The translations under genes were made by a program, and so were the position numbers. Below the pieces are notes generated by a model. It was not told where the DNA came from. It did not search any database and worked only from the letters and a program-made list of their open reading frames with translations. Shown here in pieces: positions 33,909 through 45,385 of a stretch of DNA of 64,000 nucleotides. Each line of letters opens with the position of its first letter. The first letter of the stretch is position 1. The DNA is taken from NCBI GenBank assembly GCA_026182355.1, contig JAPFBL010000068.1:1240001-1304000 (forward strand), written 5' to 3'. This DNA comes from Hermatobates lingyangjiaoensis (lineage: Eukaryota; Arthropoda; Insecta; Hemiptera; Hermatobatidae).

Positions 33909-33957
33909 AAAGTCCGTTGGACCGTTTCATTTAATTATATATATATATATATATATA
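33866..33957. repeat. Two (TA)n tracts with a short spacer
   Basis: TA tracts at 33866-33906 and 33937-33957 enclose 30 bp (AAAGTCCGTTGGACCG core). That spacer is itself a small palindrome, GTCCGTTGGAC, so a tiny foldback may sit inside the microsatellite. Confidence 0.85.
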
Positions 33958-34980
33958 GGTACAACAAGCAATATTCAAATAGATTTTTTTTCATGATAAC
34001 TGAAGTTCACTTAGATCAAAATAATATATCAAGCTTAATTCAAGGGAATAGAATTTATTGATGAATTCCATCTGAATACTTAAACTTCTTAGGGAGGTTC
34101 AATGAAATTTTGAGATAATTCAGAAGTTTTCTTTCCATAATTTGAATTGTTTTAAATTAATTTATCGTATCCATACAAAAGCAAGAGAACATTAAAAATT
34201 CAATTTAACAACTGAACAATAGCAATCTGGTTTTTGTAATGATTTAGATATATAAAAGCGGTCTGAAATCTTTATGAGAAGTCTGCCTCATAAGAAAGGT
34301 CTGGGTTAGGTTTTCCAAGAGAAAGGTATATTAAATACATTCAAGTTAATAACGCTTCCAGTTTGATTTTAGTTCCATGCCTTCATTGTTATCAACAATT
34401 ACTAATTAATTTTAACAGAAATATTGCTTTGTTTCATTCAATTTACAAATTACGGAAAGTAAGTATTATTTTGAAACAAGAACAGCGAGATCCAATTTCC
34501 TTTAATATAATCACTGCCAGACGATTTGAAAGGAAAATAAAGTAGTAATAATAATAAAATCATGTTTTGTATAAATATTTTTCTTTAATTAATAAAAAAA
34601 ATCACTGAAACAATTTCGGTGCATGTATCACTTCTTAGTTTAAAAATGGCTAAACGATGTGAAAAACTAGCAATTAAATATACATCAGATTGATATTATA
34701 TTTTCAATATAAATATATATATTGTATTTATTTTTCTTTAATTAATTATCTGTTTGGTTGCCTGATAATTTTACTCCTTTTCCCTCAAGGTAACAGATAT
34801 CTAACAGTCAAATTTCTTCTGTTAATAGGCTTGAGTTGATGGTTTTGTTAAGAGGAGAGAAGTTTGTTTTAAAATATTTATGATTTAAAATTTTAATAGA
34901 GAGCATTAACTCTTGATTTCACTTCAGAAATAAAAGTTCTTTTTTTTTTTTTGAAATACCTAAATCGAAATGTAAGGCTC
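33958..34980. other. AT-rich DNA, no feature
   Basis: Nothing recognised. T run at 34940-34951. Confidence 0.5.
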
Positions 34981-34984
34981 CCGT

Positions 34985-35275
34985 GAAAGCAACTTTCCTT
35001 TTTTTTGTTTCTAAAATTATTTATAGCTGCTAATCCCCGAGATGCGTATTTGTTTAGCGAGAGGATAAGGGAGCAGTTCCCCGGGGAGTCATGTCCCTTG
35101 GAAGCTAGTTTTCATAATTTAAATCTCTTCAGTAATTGTTAGGCGTGGTTTTTTCGTAGCGCTTCCATAATTGAAGCTAGCCCTCAGTGTTTCATAACGA
35201 AGACCTTGCCCTGCTTCTTACCGTCTCTTTCTAACTCGCCTTGTAAGCGCCAACTACCTCCGAAACTTCTTATTA
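34985..35275. other. GC-balanced island, candidate conserved non-coding element
   Basis: 34985-35270 is the clearest composition change in this part: it includes CTAATCCCCGAGATG, GAGAGGATAAGGGAGCAG, CCCCGGGGAG and CATAATTGAAGCTAGCC. CTAATCC and GGATAA strings are bicoid/Otx-like and GATA-like. No frame across it is recognisable and there is no other copy. Regulatory role is a guess. Confidence 0.3.
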
Positions 35276-35831
35276 CTTTGCCTACAAAGCAGTGCTATTA
35301 CAACTCTAATTAAATATTCCATACCAACCCAGTCATCTTTACTGACTAAAAGTAGCGATATACAGCAATGGCTTCTCAAGTTCTCAGCATCACCGCTTGA
35401 AGTTACCTCCTAGTGACCAACTTATAAACAGCAATCAGTAACAATGCATAAGGAACGCAGGGCGTGTCGGTGCTGTGTTTTGAGAACTGTTGTCCAATCT
35501 ACTCGATATTCTTGATTCAGTACAGTTAATGTACCATGATTCTAGCATTTCATAAAATCTATTTTCATGAAATATACGATACTATGTTGTTACTTATATA
35601 ATTTCTGAGAGGTTATATGTTTATGTTTTAGATCGAGTTTCTTACTTCAGTAAGTTCCATTATTTCTACTAATAATATAATTGTAACAACCTGTTGTATA
35701 TATGTATGAATTCTTTTGTGTATTCTTTTTTTGTTGTAAGCCAATGATTTTAAATTAAACAAAAAAATTTGACATTTCAGAGTTTGTTTTTTGAAACTAG
35801 AATATTGACCGAAAAACCCAATTCGCATTTA

Positions 35832-35835
<4 letters not shown>
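35276..35835. other. No recognisable feature
   Basis: AT-rich sequence without a supported gene. Confidence 0.45.
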
Positions 35836-35837
<2 letters not shown>

Positions 35838-35929
<92 letters not shown>

Positions 35930-35942
35930 CGTGTGTGCGTGT
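35838..35942. repeat. Compound (TA)n(TG)n microsatellite
   Basis: About 16 TA units (35838-35870) pass into about 35 TG units with a few GC/GG interruptions (35871-35942). On the minus strand it is the direct continuation of a PLE N-terminal module after L-L-P-N-Y-T. Confidence 0.95.
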
Positions 35943-36048
35943 AATTGGGGAGCAGATTTTTATTGATACAAATTTCATTAAACACTTTTTAAACCCTTGT
36001 TCTCGTCTCTTTTCTGTTTAACTTTTCTAATTTCCTAATCAGTGTTCA
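35943..36048 (-). pseudogene. PLE N-terminal module N6
   Basis: Minus strand reads IRKLEKLNRKETRTRV, one stop, then KVFNEICINKNLLPNYT, running into (CA)n(TA)n. Same layout as N1 (RKLEKLNRKRTKMKIG, FNEICVKKGLLPKYT). The reverse transcriptase is absent. The microsatellite starts at exactly the codon where other copies read IYI. Confidence 0.7.
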
Positions 36049-36061
36049 GAAGTTTTCCGGG

Positions 36062-36290
36062 ATATGAAATCCCGGTTGGAGACCAATATATATATATATT
36101 TAGGTCTCCAACCGTTGCCCAACTTCGGGGTGCGCTTGGTGTCCCTATCTCTACTCTCCTGATTACGGTTTGGCCGAAGATTAGAAACTATGTCTGTTTG
36201 TGTCTTTACTATGTGTCTATGCTGTGCTGTGAAACATTTATTGTCCTACATGGATCGTTTTTCTGTTGATTATATATATATAAACACAGA
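36062..36290 (+). mobile_element. Family A PLE terminal repeat
   Basis: Starts with a palindrome, GGTTGGAGACC / TATATATAT / GGTCTCCAACC (36076-36112), then TGCGCTTGGTGTCCCTATC, the core CTGATTA (36159-36165), a GG/CC-closed hairpin, GAAG and GATTAGAAACTATG. It ends with TTGTCCTACATGGATCG.TTTTC and a TATATATA tract (36271-36280). The GAAA to GAAG change and N7-G8 change suggest an inactive core. Confidence 0.7.
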
Positions 36291-36765
36291 GAGAAAGAGA
36301 GAGAAAAAGATGAAATGAAATAGAGACAGTAGAAGAGAGAAAAGTGAAAGAGATTTTAAGTAATCAGTTCTCAAGGTTGTAACAAAGTTTTACTATTTTT
36401 TTTTTAAATTTTTTAATCCATGTTTTACTCATAAAATCAACGTCTTACTTATTTTTTTGATATTTAAGGTCATACTTTATATATATATTGAAACTTGAAC
36501 CAAAATACAGCAAGTAAATACATACCATTTTAAGTATAGCCGACATGAAGTTAGATAATTTACTGAAATATGTAATTTTAAAGAGGAAGTAATTGTTTCT
36601 CTTACTGTAAACCTATTAACTTGAATTTGGAAATCCATCGATATATGATATAATTTGTTTCTATTGTAATGTAAAGTTGACATATTGAACGTGGCAATGT
36701 CATGATTGATATATATATATACATATATTGATTTCTCAATAGGTGGGTTACTTGTCGGGGGTGTA
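36291..36765. other. GA-rich then AT-rich DNA, no gene
   Basis: 36285-36350 is rich in GAGA/AGAAA words. TATATA tracts at 36477-36488 and 36708-36730. Nothing else. Confidence 0.5.
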
Positions 36766-36767
36766 AA

Positions 36768-37045
36768 TAGGCGATCCATTCATTATTGCCGGCTGACCAA
36801 GGGCCTTAATGAAGTTTCTGATAATAACTTTAGTTTAGTGGAATAGACAGCTCTAGTTAAGGTGTTCTTAATGCCAGTGCCGAATTTATACAGTCCAGTA
36901 CTAGAACTTATGCACCGCTAGACAGTTACTGAATTAAATAATGACATCATTAGTTTCAGTTTAGCCTTAACTGTAAACTACAACCAACTTGCCCTCCCAA
37001 TTAGCGCTCGCTTGTCTCACAGGTCTGCCAACATTGCGATCCCAA
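36768..37045. other. GC-balanced island, unrecognised
   Basis: Balanced composition (for example 36780-36815 and 36985-37040) with no recognisable frame and no other copy in the window. Possible conserved element; low confidence. Confidence 0.2.
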
Positions 37046-37935
37046 TATCACTGAGTCTCAGAACTTACTAAAGAACAAAACCGCCTGTGCCTTATTAAAC
37101 TTACTCCTTCGTCATAATTCCATAAACACAAAAACTTACTTTTAGTGAAATATATGTATTCTCATTTGTGATATTTCTTAACAACTCAAAATATTCAAAT
37201 TAATAAAAAGCCTCGACCATTTAATGGATTATAAGTCAAACTACTAAATAAGTAAACATACCATCGTACAATTGTCTGCTTTCACTAAACACGAGGCATT
37301 CATCTAATTACGATCGAGGTTCGAACATCTCCCAAATGATCGCTATATGATTATTTAATCATGGGAATCGACCTGCATCAATGTAAAAACATCAATGCAG
37401 GAAAGCAATACGCAATTACAAAATTGCTCGTAAAAACGTGATATAAAAATAAACACTCTACCTCTTTCTTAGTTAATAATAAGACATCGACTCATTTTTC
37501 CTGCCTCATTCAATATATAGCAATATGCATGACGAGACTACTTGGTAATAAATCTATTACAAATACTACAGAGTTAATACTACACAGACTTGTGCATTTA
37601 AATAAAGAAACTGACAAACAGATGGACCGGTTTCGAACCTTGTTCTTCTGAGTAATAATCATAGCAAGACTGCATATAGATCTCCTCGCGTCAAGAGTTT
37701 CTTCTGAAAAATGTCCGAAGCAGGTCAAACATTTTTCAATAAACAAGGCAAGATGGTTTATCCGTTTCTTTATATTATCAATATATTATATATATATATA
37801 TGAAGATCTATCAAATTGGAAGGCTAGTCCAGACTATGACAAAGAAGTACATGAGAAATTAACAATTCGGCTTTAATAACAACGCAACAAATTAATTAAC
37901 AAAAAACGAAAGAGGAATAATATTTCTTCACAATA
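37046..37935. other. No recognisable feature
   Basis: AT-rich sequence. A short inverted repeat (CTGCATCAATGT/ACATCAATGCAG) lies at 37374-37398. TA tract at 37785-37800. Confidence 0.45.
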
Positions 37936-37939
37936 TTGG

Positions 37940-38178
37940 GAGTTTTGCAAAAATTACGTCTCTACACAAAAAAAAGTTTAATATGAAAACTAACAATGCG
38001 TTTCGAACACTTAATGTTCTTCTTCAGGTTTCCATCTGCATTCTTGAGAGTTCATCAACAGGAGTGACTTAAAAAGGACTGAGTTTTTCATATTGACTTT
38101 TTTTATGTAGGGAGATAATTTTTAAAATCCCCTAATATGAGGAAATACCACGCTATGAAATATTGCACAAGTAATGAA
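37940..38178 (-). mobile_element. Family F PLE terminal repeat within an inverted-end element
   Basis: The minus strand holds a well-formed hammerhead-like unit: stem I GGAAAC (38033-38028) with GTTTTC (37990-37985), core CTGAAGA (38027-38021), one unpaired A, perfect stem II GAACA/TGTTC (38019-38015 with 38009-38005), GAAA (38004-38001) and CGCATTGTT as a minimal helix III. The outer phrases are inverted at the two ends: AAAATTACGTCTC.ACA...AAGTTTAATATGAAAA on the left, TTTTTCATATTGACTTTTTT..TGTAGGGAGATAATTTTT on the right (38090-38135). Another copy is at 48480-48735. Confidence 0.8.
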
Positions 38179-39100
38179 TTTATTCAAAATAATGCCAACA
38201 GATATTTTTGTCTCAACCGTTACCGCAACAGGTTTTATATTAATACATGATTTTATTTTTTTTTAAAAAACATTGTTGAGTTTACTATCTGAACCCTTCG
38301 TTCGCATTCAATAAACAAAATTAAATCCTATTCTCTTGTACACTTTTTTTTTCATTTGTTTTAAAATGTAACTAAAAAAAATGTTTTCTTGTATTATATT
38401 CCAAACATTTTGATCCTCCATCAAAAAGAGTAAAGAAGCCATCATTGTAATACATTTGCGGAGGGGTGCAAACAATGAAAGGTCCACAATAAACGACTCC
38501 CGAGAAAAGGGTTCGATATCATTTCAGATCTGCTTTTCTTAGCTCTTTTCAACATACTCCAAAATATACATCAACCATCCCACTTTTATGTCGGCAAAAT
38601 ACAAGAATCAGAGAATATTTAAAATGAATTTCTTTAATAAAAACTCACCAACTCAAAATACATAGCCACTAAAATTCATTATTAATAATATATATATTAT
38701 TGAAAATAACACCGAACTTAGCTGACATCTGCTTCTTAAAAAGCTTCCCAATTTTTCCTAATATCATTTTCTTCACTTCGTCTACATATCAAAGCATATT
38801 TTATAAAGTCGACTAGTTTCAAACGACCACCATTGATCTTCAGAATATAAATAAATTCTAAAGAATTTCATATAAGCCAAGTAAAGACAGTGAGGTCAAG
38901 TTTGTTAAGGAGCAGGTGTCAGCTAGGTTTGGTATATCTAATAAATAAATAATGTATATGTGATGGAAGGACTGCTACAAAAATTACTCATATACATATA
39001 TATCAACGTACAAACCACAATAAAATGATATAACAGATCTGGTTTCAACGCCGATTGTTATTTCAAAATTTATTATTACAAAATTTGCTTATATATAAAT
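38179..39100. other. AT-rich DNA, no feature
   Basis: Nothing recognised apart from short TATATA tracts at 38685-38697, 38993-39002 and 39091-39112. Confidence 0.5.
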
Positions 39101-39104
39101 ATAT

Positions 39105-39262
39105 ATATATGATCAAACCACAATAAGAAATGGGAAAACAAGACTAAGATCTTTCAACCGTAACAAGCGGTCTTCGTCAGAAAGCGGTGTTACGGTTGAA
39201 AGATCTTACATTGATTGTTAGTTCACATGTTTATGTGAAATCTTCATATATATATATAATCA
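39105..39262. mobile_element. Family B PLE terminal repeat, partial snap-back
   Basis: Left copy on the minus strand: core CTGACGA at 39174-39180, GACCG/CGGTT hairpin, GAAA at 39152-39155. The right part (39181-39215, plus strand) is an inverted partial copy (AGCGGTGTTACGGTTGAAAGATCTTA) joined inside the core, followed by the outer TTTATGTGAAATC phrase and a TATATA tract (39245-39260). The left end also sits on a TA tract. Confidence 0.8.
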
Positions 39263-39425
39263 AGAGAAAAGCGATTCATAAAAGACAACAAACGTTTGAT
39301 AGTAAACTATAGACACATAGTAAACATACTCACACACTTATAGCCTCTAATTTTTGGTAGAAACACCATCAGGAGAGTAGAGATAGAGACACCAACAGCT
39401 CTTGCGAAGCAAGTGTTGTCACACG
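39263..39425 (-). mobile_element. Family A PLE terminal repeat
   Basis: Minus strand: TCTCTATCTCTACTCTC, core CTGATGG (39365-39371), a GG..CC hairpin, AAAAATTAGAGGC, then TATAAGTGTGTGAG and ACAAACG..TGTC outer phrases. The last base of the core and GAAA are altered. Directly follows the family B repeat across a TA tract. Confidence 0.65.
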
Positions 39426-40905
39426 CGTGCACCGTTCAAGTGAAGTAAAAAAAATAACTAGTGATAAGTGACGAGCTGAGAAGCAATAAGTAAAAGTGAA
39501 GAAAATGAGGAAATATTAAAAACTTAAAAAATAATAATAATGAAGAATATTAAGAAAAAAAAACTGAAACTAAATAAAATCCGGAAATACAAATATGAAA
39601 TACTTAACTATTAATAATGGAGACGATTAGAATAATTTATAAGTTAAAACTAAAGTTGTATAAAGAATAATATAAAATAAAAAAAATAAACGCCTAATAA
39701 GTCAGATGTAAAAATAATAATACAATATAATAAAAATAAAATAATAAATAAATATATATTAAAATAATTGCAAACAAATAAAAAATATGGTTGAGTAATA
39801 GGGTATTCTACATTTAAAAGGTAACAGTAATAAAAAATCATGTTGTATCCTAACGTTAACATAAATATATGTCGATACGACGGCGAAAGGAGTAGTTTCA
39901 ATCATAGGACCTTTACACTTAATAAGAATATATATATATATATATTTGTAACATTATTCTTCTAAAATTAAAATTATGAAATATTGCTAGTGAAACAATA
40001 ACTTATATAAAATTGTATGTCTATTGAAATACAGGTGATGCAACTTCAAAGTAATAGCAGTTTTGTCATAAAGAACGAAAAAGTAGCTTTGATGTGACTC
40101 ATTATGATCGACAAGTAATGGGGGTGATGAAGACGCTTCTTCATCTGGCGTTAAGAGTTATTAAAGGAAGCAACATGTAGAATACAACACTTTTGTTAGA
40201 CGCCCATCCATCATGACTCGACATATTATAATATGTATAGTTGACTATGGTTTACTTTTACAGCTTATAGAATTGAATATCCTTACATATCATATTATTC
40301 ATTAAAGTATATTGCAATATATTTTACCACATTTTTGATAAAAAAAAAATATCTAAATCAATGGAAGTAAATGAGCTTCAATTTGTAAAGCTACATTACT
40401 GTCTTTTTGCAGTAATCAGAATTTATCAAACACTTTTTTTATATAAACTAATTCTATGGTGACATTTTTTACACATTTTTAGTTTTCTAAGATTAGCCAT
40501 AATGTTCGACAATATTCATTTTTGTCCACGTAATTTTGACAAAAAAGTATTTGCTAATTTTCCTAAAAGGTGTTATTTTTGGATATATTTCCCTTTCATC
40601 CTCAAGCTGTCTGATCTGTTTTGGGTACACAAGCTTTAAGAATCACTTACAAGTCTACATTTTCTGCAAAATCAACTTTTCTTGTTCTTAAAAAATAGCA
40701 AAAGTTATTTACTTACTTCTTTGTCAGTTTCATAAAATTCGCTACATTTGAACACACCTTCCATTAGTGTTTATGAGGAAAAAAATATTTCTAATATTAT
40801 AGTTTGTCTTTATACTTTTATTTGTAAATAATGAAAATAGTTGTTTATCCATCAAACAGTGTGGCCTGTTTGAACAGGCCTCTGTCAAACTCTGAAACAG
40901 AAACT
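39426..40905. other. Very AT-rich DNA, no feature
   Basis: 39440-39830 is extremely A-rich on the plus strand. Short palindromes around 40860-40915 (CTGTTTGAACAGG, AACTCTGAAACAGAAACTCTG). No gene. Confidence 0.5.
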
Positions 40906-40914
40906 CTGTCAAAC

Positions 40915-41075
40915 AGAGTGTCTAGAAACTTTTGGAGCACACCCACCCATTCACTTACCAACACACGGACATCATCGAAAAAACGTTAAGAATCTACTTT
41001 AAAGATTTCAAAACATGTAAGTCTAGTGATTATCGTTGTACTTTACTTATAAATGAAGTAAACATCTAGAAAGAC
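40915..41075 (+). repeat. Dispersed repeat family R2, copy 3 (3' part)
   Basis: Shares CACCCACCCATTCACT, ACATCATCGAAAAAAC, ATTTCAAAACAT and GATTATCGTTGTACTTTACTTATA with copies at 18060 and 29303. Only the 3' half is present. Confidence 0.6.
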
Positions 41076-41338
41076 CTACAATCATACCCAGTAAATTGCT
41101 TGTCCACTTGACGTTCTTATATATTACTTCCATTTTACGAAGTGCTTTCAAATAACTTAATATTTTCATCAAATTTCCACATATCTACACCTACTTTTCA
41201 ATGTTTTTTTTTATTGAAGCATACTTTTAAGTATGCTATATACCGAAGAAAATACTCAGTTTAAAAAACATTCCCTGGAGAATGAAGTAGACCGTCAAAA
41301 TAAAACAAAGCACATCTGACCTCACTCTCAGAGTAGAA
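41076..41338. other. No recognisable feature
   Basis: AT-rich sequence; nothing supported. Confidence 0.45.
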
Positions 41339-41339
41339 T

Positions 41340-41505
41340 AGATAACTAAACTCAACTTTATTTAATGTACAGATCTTTATCAAAGACCTGATACTGTACA
41401 TGTTCCGGTCCCACGGCTTCATGTACTCTTTGAGGAGCTAGAGTGAGTTACGAACTCCAGATCTATCGGCCTAAACTCGGGCACATAAACTACTGGGCTA
41501 CCGTA
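41340..41505 (-). repeat. tRNA-derived SINE
   Basis: Minus strand: A box TAGCCCAGTAGTT (within 41490-41503) and B box GGAGTTCGTAACTC (41445-41458), about 40 bases apart, followed by a non-tRNA body (GTGGGACCGGAACATG) and an A/T-rich end. No tRNA cloverleaf. A different SINE head from the ones at 30657 and 44975. Confidence 0.5.
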
Positions 41506-42690
41506 ACCCTACATTTCTGGTTTACAAATATCGAAAAAATTAAATTTATTTGTATACAATGTTTGTTGATCAAGTCCTTCTATTTCATATTGTTTAAATA
41601 TCCAAGAAGTTGTTTGATTGAGGCTGAAATATATGTATTGAAATATCATGCATGGTATTTGTAGTAGGTATATTACATCTGCACTACCAATATTTAGCAC
41701 ATTCAGCAGTAGTAGGTATATGATTGGGCACTGCTAATTCAAGGTGGACGTCAGTGAGGAGATATTCGTTGACTGTTGGTATTTAAATATGGTTGGGTAT
41801 TAGTTGATAGTACGCATAATATTATGCACTGCTCCATAAGGTTCAAAAGTTTGTATCCTTGATCTCATAGACTTATTTGCAGAATCAAAGGTTAAATGGA
41901 GTAATCATTGCAAAGAATGTCATTGACTGCTCAGACACGGTGGCGTCATTGCGGATGAGCCACTGGGAATCAGTAAATCACTAAACTATGTTCACCTCCC
42001 CACCAGTGTATGAACCATTGTACTGAACCCCTTTCTAATCCCTCCCAAGATAAACTCTAAGAGATCATGGATTTACGTGAACTTTCATAGGAATAGTCTA
42101 GTTCTCGGAAGGTAGTTAGGCTTACGGTTCATCCATTCCAACCGCCTCAGTGTCAAAAAGCTACCCTTCAAGCACGGACGTGACCCGGCCAGGCTATTGA
42201 TCTATCTTAAAGTTCTTTGCTTCAACTATATATATACTGTTTCGATGGTAATTAAATCAGTTAATATTTATGTTAGTTGTTGAAATATACACAAGAGTAT
42301 TGCCTCAAAGGAAACAAGAGACAAAACCCTGCTAGTCCTTTCAGGGAGACTAAACAATAGCGTCTCTGTGAGTTTGAGCACCTGTTACATTTCTTGTGCT
42401 CCTATTCCTTTGCTGATAATCTCACTCCATTAATTGCAATTAAAACACTTGAATAGCAGTTAACTGTAATAAAAATGAATGCAACAAATAAAAGATAAAA
42501 CTGTAACTCTAAGTATCTTATTCTAGTAAATGATTTTCTAAGTCTTTTAAAAGCTATATGCTTCTCAGTTCTTAGATTTTTAGCAGTTTACACTTTGATA
42601 TAAAGAATTTTTTTCAAATAATATCAAAAATCCAGTTATATTATTGTTTCTTTTTTAACCAGTGTTAATTTTATTATCTCTATTATCAAA
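41506..42690. other. No gene recognised
   Basis: Two short direct-repeat strings GTAGTAGGTATAT at 41660 and 41708. 42040-42200 is more balanced but unrecognised. Otherwise AT-rich. Confidence 0.45.
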
Positions 42691-42699
42691 ATAACTTAA

Positions 42700-42935
42700 T
42701 TCTTAATTGTATGCAACAATTTATATGTTTCAAAGTAAACCATAGGCACACAATAAATAGAAAAACAGACTTACAGACCCTAATTTTTGGTTTAACCCTC
42801 ATCAGGAGAGAAGAGATAGGTAAACGCAAGCGCACCTATAGTGTACCTATAGTTTACTTTGAACATTTTTTGTCCTTTGTTTATAATGATGATTTTATAA
42901 TTGTTTTCTGATACAATATATATATATATATATAT
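42700..42935 (-). mobile_element. Family A PLE terminal repeat plus (TA)n
   Basis: Minus strand: TCTTCTCTC, core CTGATGA (42799-42805), GGTT/AACC hairpin, AAAA, ATTAGGGTCTGTAAG. The outer phrase is present on both sides (CAAAGTAAACCATAGGCAC at left; ATAGTTTACTTTGAAC...TTTTTGTCC at right), so this is another inverted pair with the second core lost. A TA tract (42915-42934) bounds it on the right. Confidence 0.7.
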
Positions 42936-43379
42936 TCACAGTTATATTTGTATTATGCGTGCAATCGGGATTCGGTATATTTTCTACGTTCAAATATCAA
43001 ACTCTTGTTGCCAACGGTACTGTTTATTTTAAAACTTTTTTCATGACCTGAGGTATCCATTCTTGATCGCTTATGAAGTATTAATTAATTAATAGATCAA
43101 GTAATTAACTAATTAGCAAGTATTAATTACCCGTACTTCAAATCAAAACTTCAGGCCAATTTAAGAGTACTTTTATGGATTTTTCCCGACAGGTAGGTCC
43201 ATACTGACTTGAGAAGTACTTATTTTATAGGTCAGGTGTCGGCTGACATATTTTAACTTATCTCCCTGGACTAGTGTCCTTTCCTGCACTTTACACCCTT
43301 TCAAATACATCTCTTACCTCCCAGTCTTCTCAATCCCACACCAGATGTTTCTACATCTTTGGCATCAGTTGAGATGTGA

Positions 43380-43447
43380 CTTTGTCAAACCCCTCTTGTT
43401 ACAGTTGAAAGATCTTAGTTCTTTTGTGGTTTGGACGTAGAGTTTAC
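43380..43447 (+). mobile_element. Family B PLE terminal repeat, fragment
   Basis: CTTGTTACAGTTGAAAGATCTTAGTTC and TTTTGTGGTTTGGACG match the 3' half of family B. The CTGACGA part is replaced. Confidence 0.6.
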
Positions 43448-44970
43448 TATATAGTGGTGCACTAGTTGAAATCGTCTTTACCATTGCGCCTCACATTAGT
43501 CGAACTGACCACAAAGAGAAATGTGTGTCCAGCGACACGTGCCTGCGTACGTACAACTAAAGTGCTGTAAGAGACAACACAAATGAACAACTGATCATTT
43601 GACATGTTTACAAGTAAATAAAACTAATTCAGAATAATATAACGTATGTTTCTGTCACTATAATGAAATAATTCTTTTAATACATTCGAGTTGTGGTACT
43701 GAATAATTTGAAATAAGTCACATCGGGCGCATAAGATCTGAAATATGGTCGAACATTGATGACTCGTAGTAATATCCAATACATGCTTCTTTAGCAAAAT
43801 TGATATATTTTTCAATATAACACACAAAGATATCAATTTTCTTTTAATTGTGTTACATTTATTTATAAAAATTTATATTATATTTGATCCTTTAATACTG
43901 GATCGTTTCCAAAATAACTTCAATATTTTAACTTGTTCTTTTGTCATGAGATATGTTCCACAAAATAATTCATATTAAATCTGTTTTAAAATCATACATC
44001 AATATAGAAATAATCCTGATGAGTTTTTAAACAAAACTATAACTAAAGTAACATACAAAAGTATGTCATGAAACAAATATAATTTGCGCTTCATAAAATT
44101 TAATTTAAACTAACTTTGTGTTTAATAATAGTTGGGAGGAGACTGTTCAAGCATGACTCTAATCACTGTAGTTCCATTTGTTTTCAAAATGAGTTTCTAC
44201 TACGGCTAATGTTAAACGCAAAACTTTTAATTAATTGACACAAATTGGTAATTATAGTGCATGCTTCTCTATTCCATTGATTATAGACTTAGTGGTAGTG
44301 AAAATAGCGTCTATCTCACTCAACCTCAGTCACCCTTCTCACTCTCTCAGATGATAACAATGGAGATAAATCAACTTTAGAGGTCACGAATTATTCTAGC
44401 CAACTTAATTACGAAATATATTCATTTATTTAGTTTGTATCTATTTATGACCTTGTTATATAACTAAGCCTCCCTCGTTAGAGGATTGAAGTAAAAATAA
44501 TTCAACTTTAGAGATTAAAACCTAATTTGGTTAAATTTATAGTAAGCAAAGGTCTCCATTAAGATTCCATCACCACGTTATTGCTGAAAGTCATTCAAAA
44601 AAACAAAAAAAAACTTAATTAGTAGATACAAATATTTCTTGAGCTGTAACTTTCATTAAAACCATGCTTGTCAAAAATATATACTAATCGGGCAGTTAGT
44701 AATTATTTCTTAACTTTAAATATATTTGAATGGAATAACCCTGTTATTTAACTAAATAACCCTGCATAGTGTACATATATACTACAAATATATACCAATT
44801 ACTTAAGATAGAGCACAAAATATTCTGTGATCATACATATTAAAATAAGAAATCTAAATACCACTAAATAATCCAAAAATAAAAACATTTTTTAAGGGTT
44901 ATACGAGTATTTCTATAGAAATTTAAATGTAAATACAGTATGTATTTCGATTTTAATAAAATACGGTACT
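43448..44970. other. AT-rich DNA, no feature
   Basis: Nothing supported on either strand. 44140-44350 is slightly more balanced. Confidence 0.45.
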
Positions 44971-44974
44971 GAGA

Positions 44975-45385
44975 AGTTTTACAACCATGAGAAGTGTAGG
45001 CCAGTTTCCTCACTTCATAAGGGCCAAGTTAGCACAGTTGCAACGTGCTTGCTGCTGGACTGGTGAATCTATGGTTCAATACTCACTCTAGCCCTTGATT
45101 TATTCATGCAGGAGATGAAGAAATCTGAGCACGTCGTTCCTCAGAGAGGACGATAAGTTATCAGTATCGAGCTTGTACGTTGTTAGATACTCGTTAAAGA
45201 TCCCTTCTCGAAACACATTTGGGTTAGGTAAAATTTAGGACTCACAATATGGAATCAATAGGTAATGTGGCTCGAACATTACTAAAATGGGTGCCAAGTA
45301 ATAAATGAGCCATGATTTCCACCCTTAGAACAGCAATAAAAGGTGAAAGCCTTATAAGTGTGGGCGTTGGAAAATAGAAAATATA
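44975..45385 (+). repeat. SINE with tRNA-like head, family S, copy 1
   Basis: Head with A box (about 45029-45041, AGTTAGCACAGTTG) and B box (45073-45082, GGTTCAATAC), spaced as in a long-variable-arm tRNA. Body contains CTCAGAGAGGACGATAAGTT and CTCGTTAAAGATCCC, a central block of a type seen in many invertebrate SINEs. 3' region has AAATGGGTGCCAAGTAATAAATGAGCC. Copy 2 lies at 55995-56320; the 3' region resembles 49255-49345. Confidence 0.7.

Noticed and set aside
35769..35985. Frames on both strands with (VC)n, (TH)n and (YI)n runs
   Set aside because: Direct translation of the (TA)n(TG)n microsatellite. Only the FNEICINKNLLPNYT part on the minus strand is retained, as a PLE module.
42040..42205. 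tRNA-like or SINE sequence on the minus strand
   Set aside because: Strings resembling GGTTCGA are absent and no A/B box pair with proper spacing could be found.
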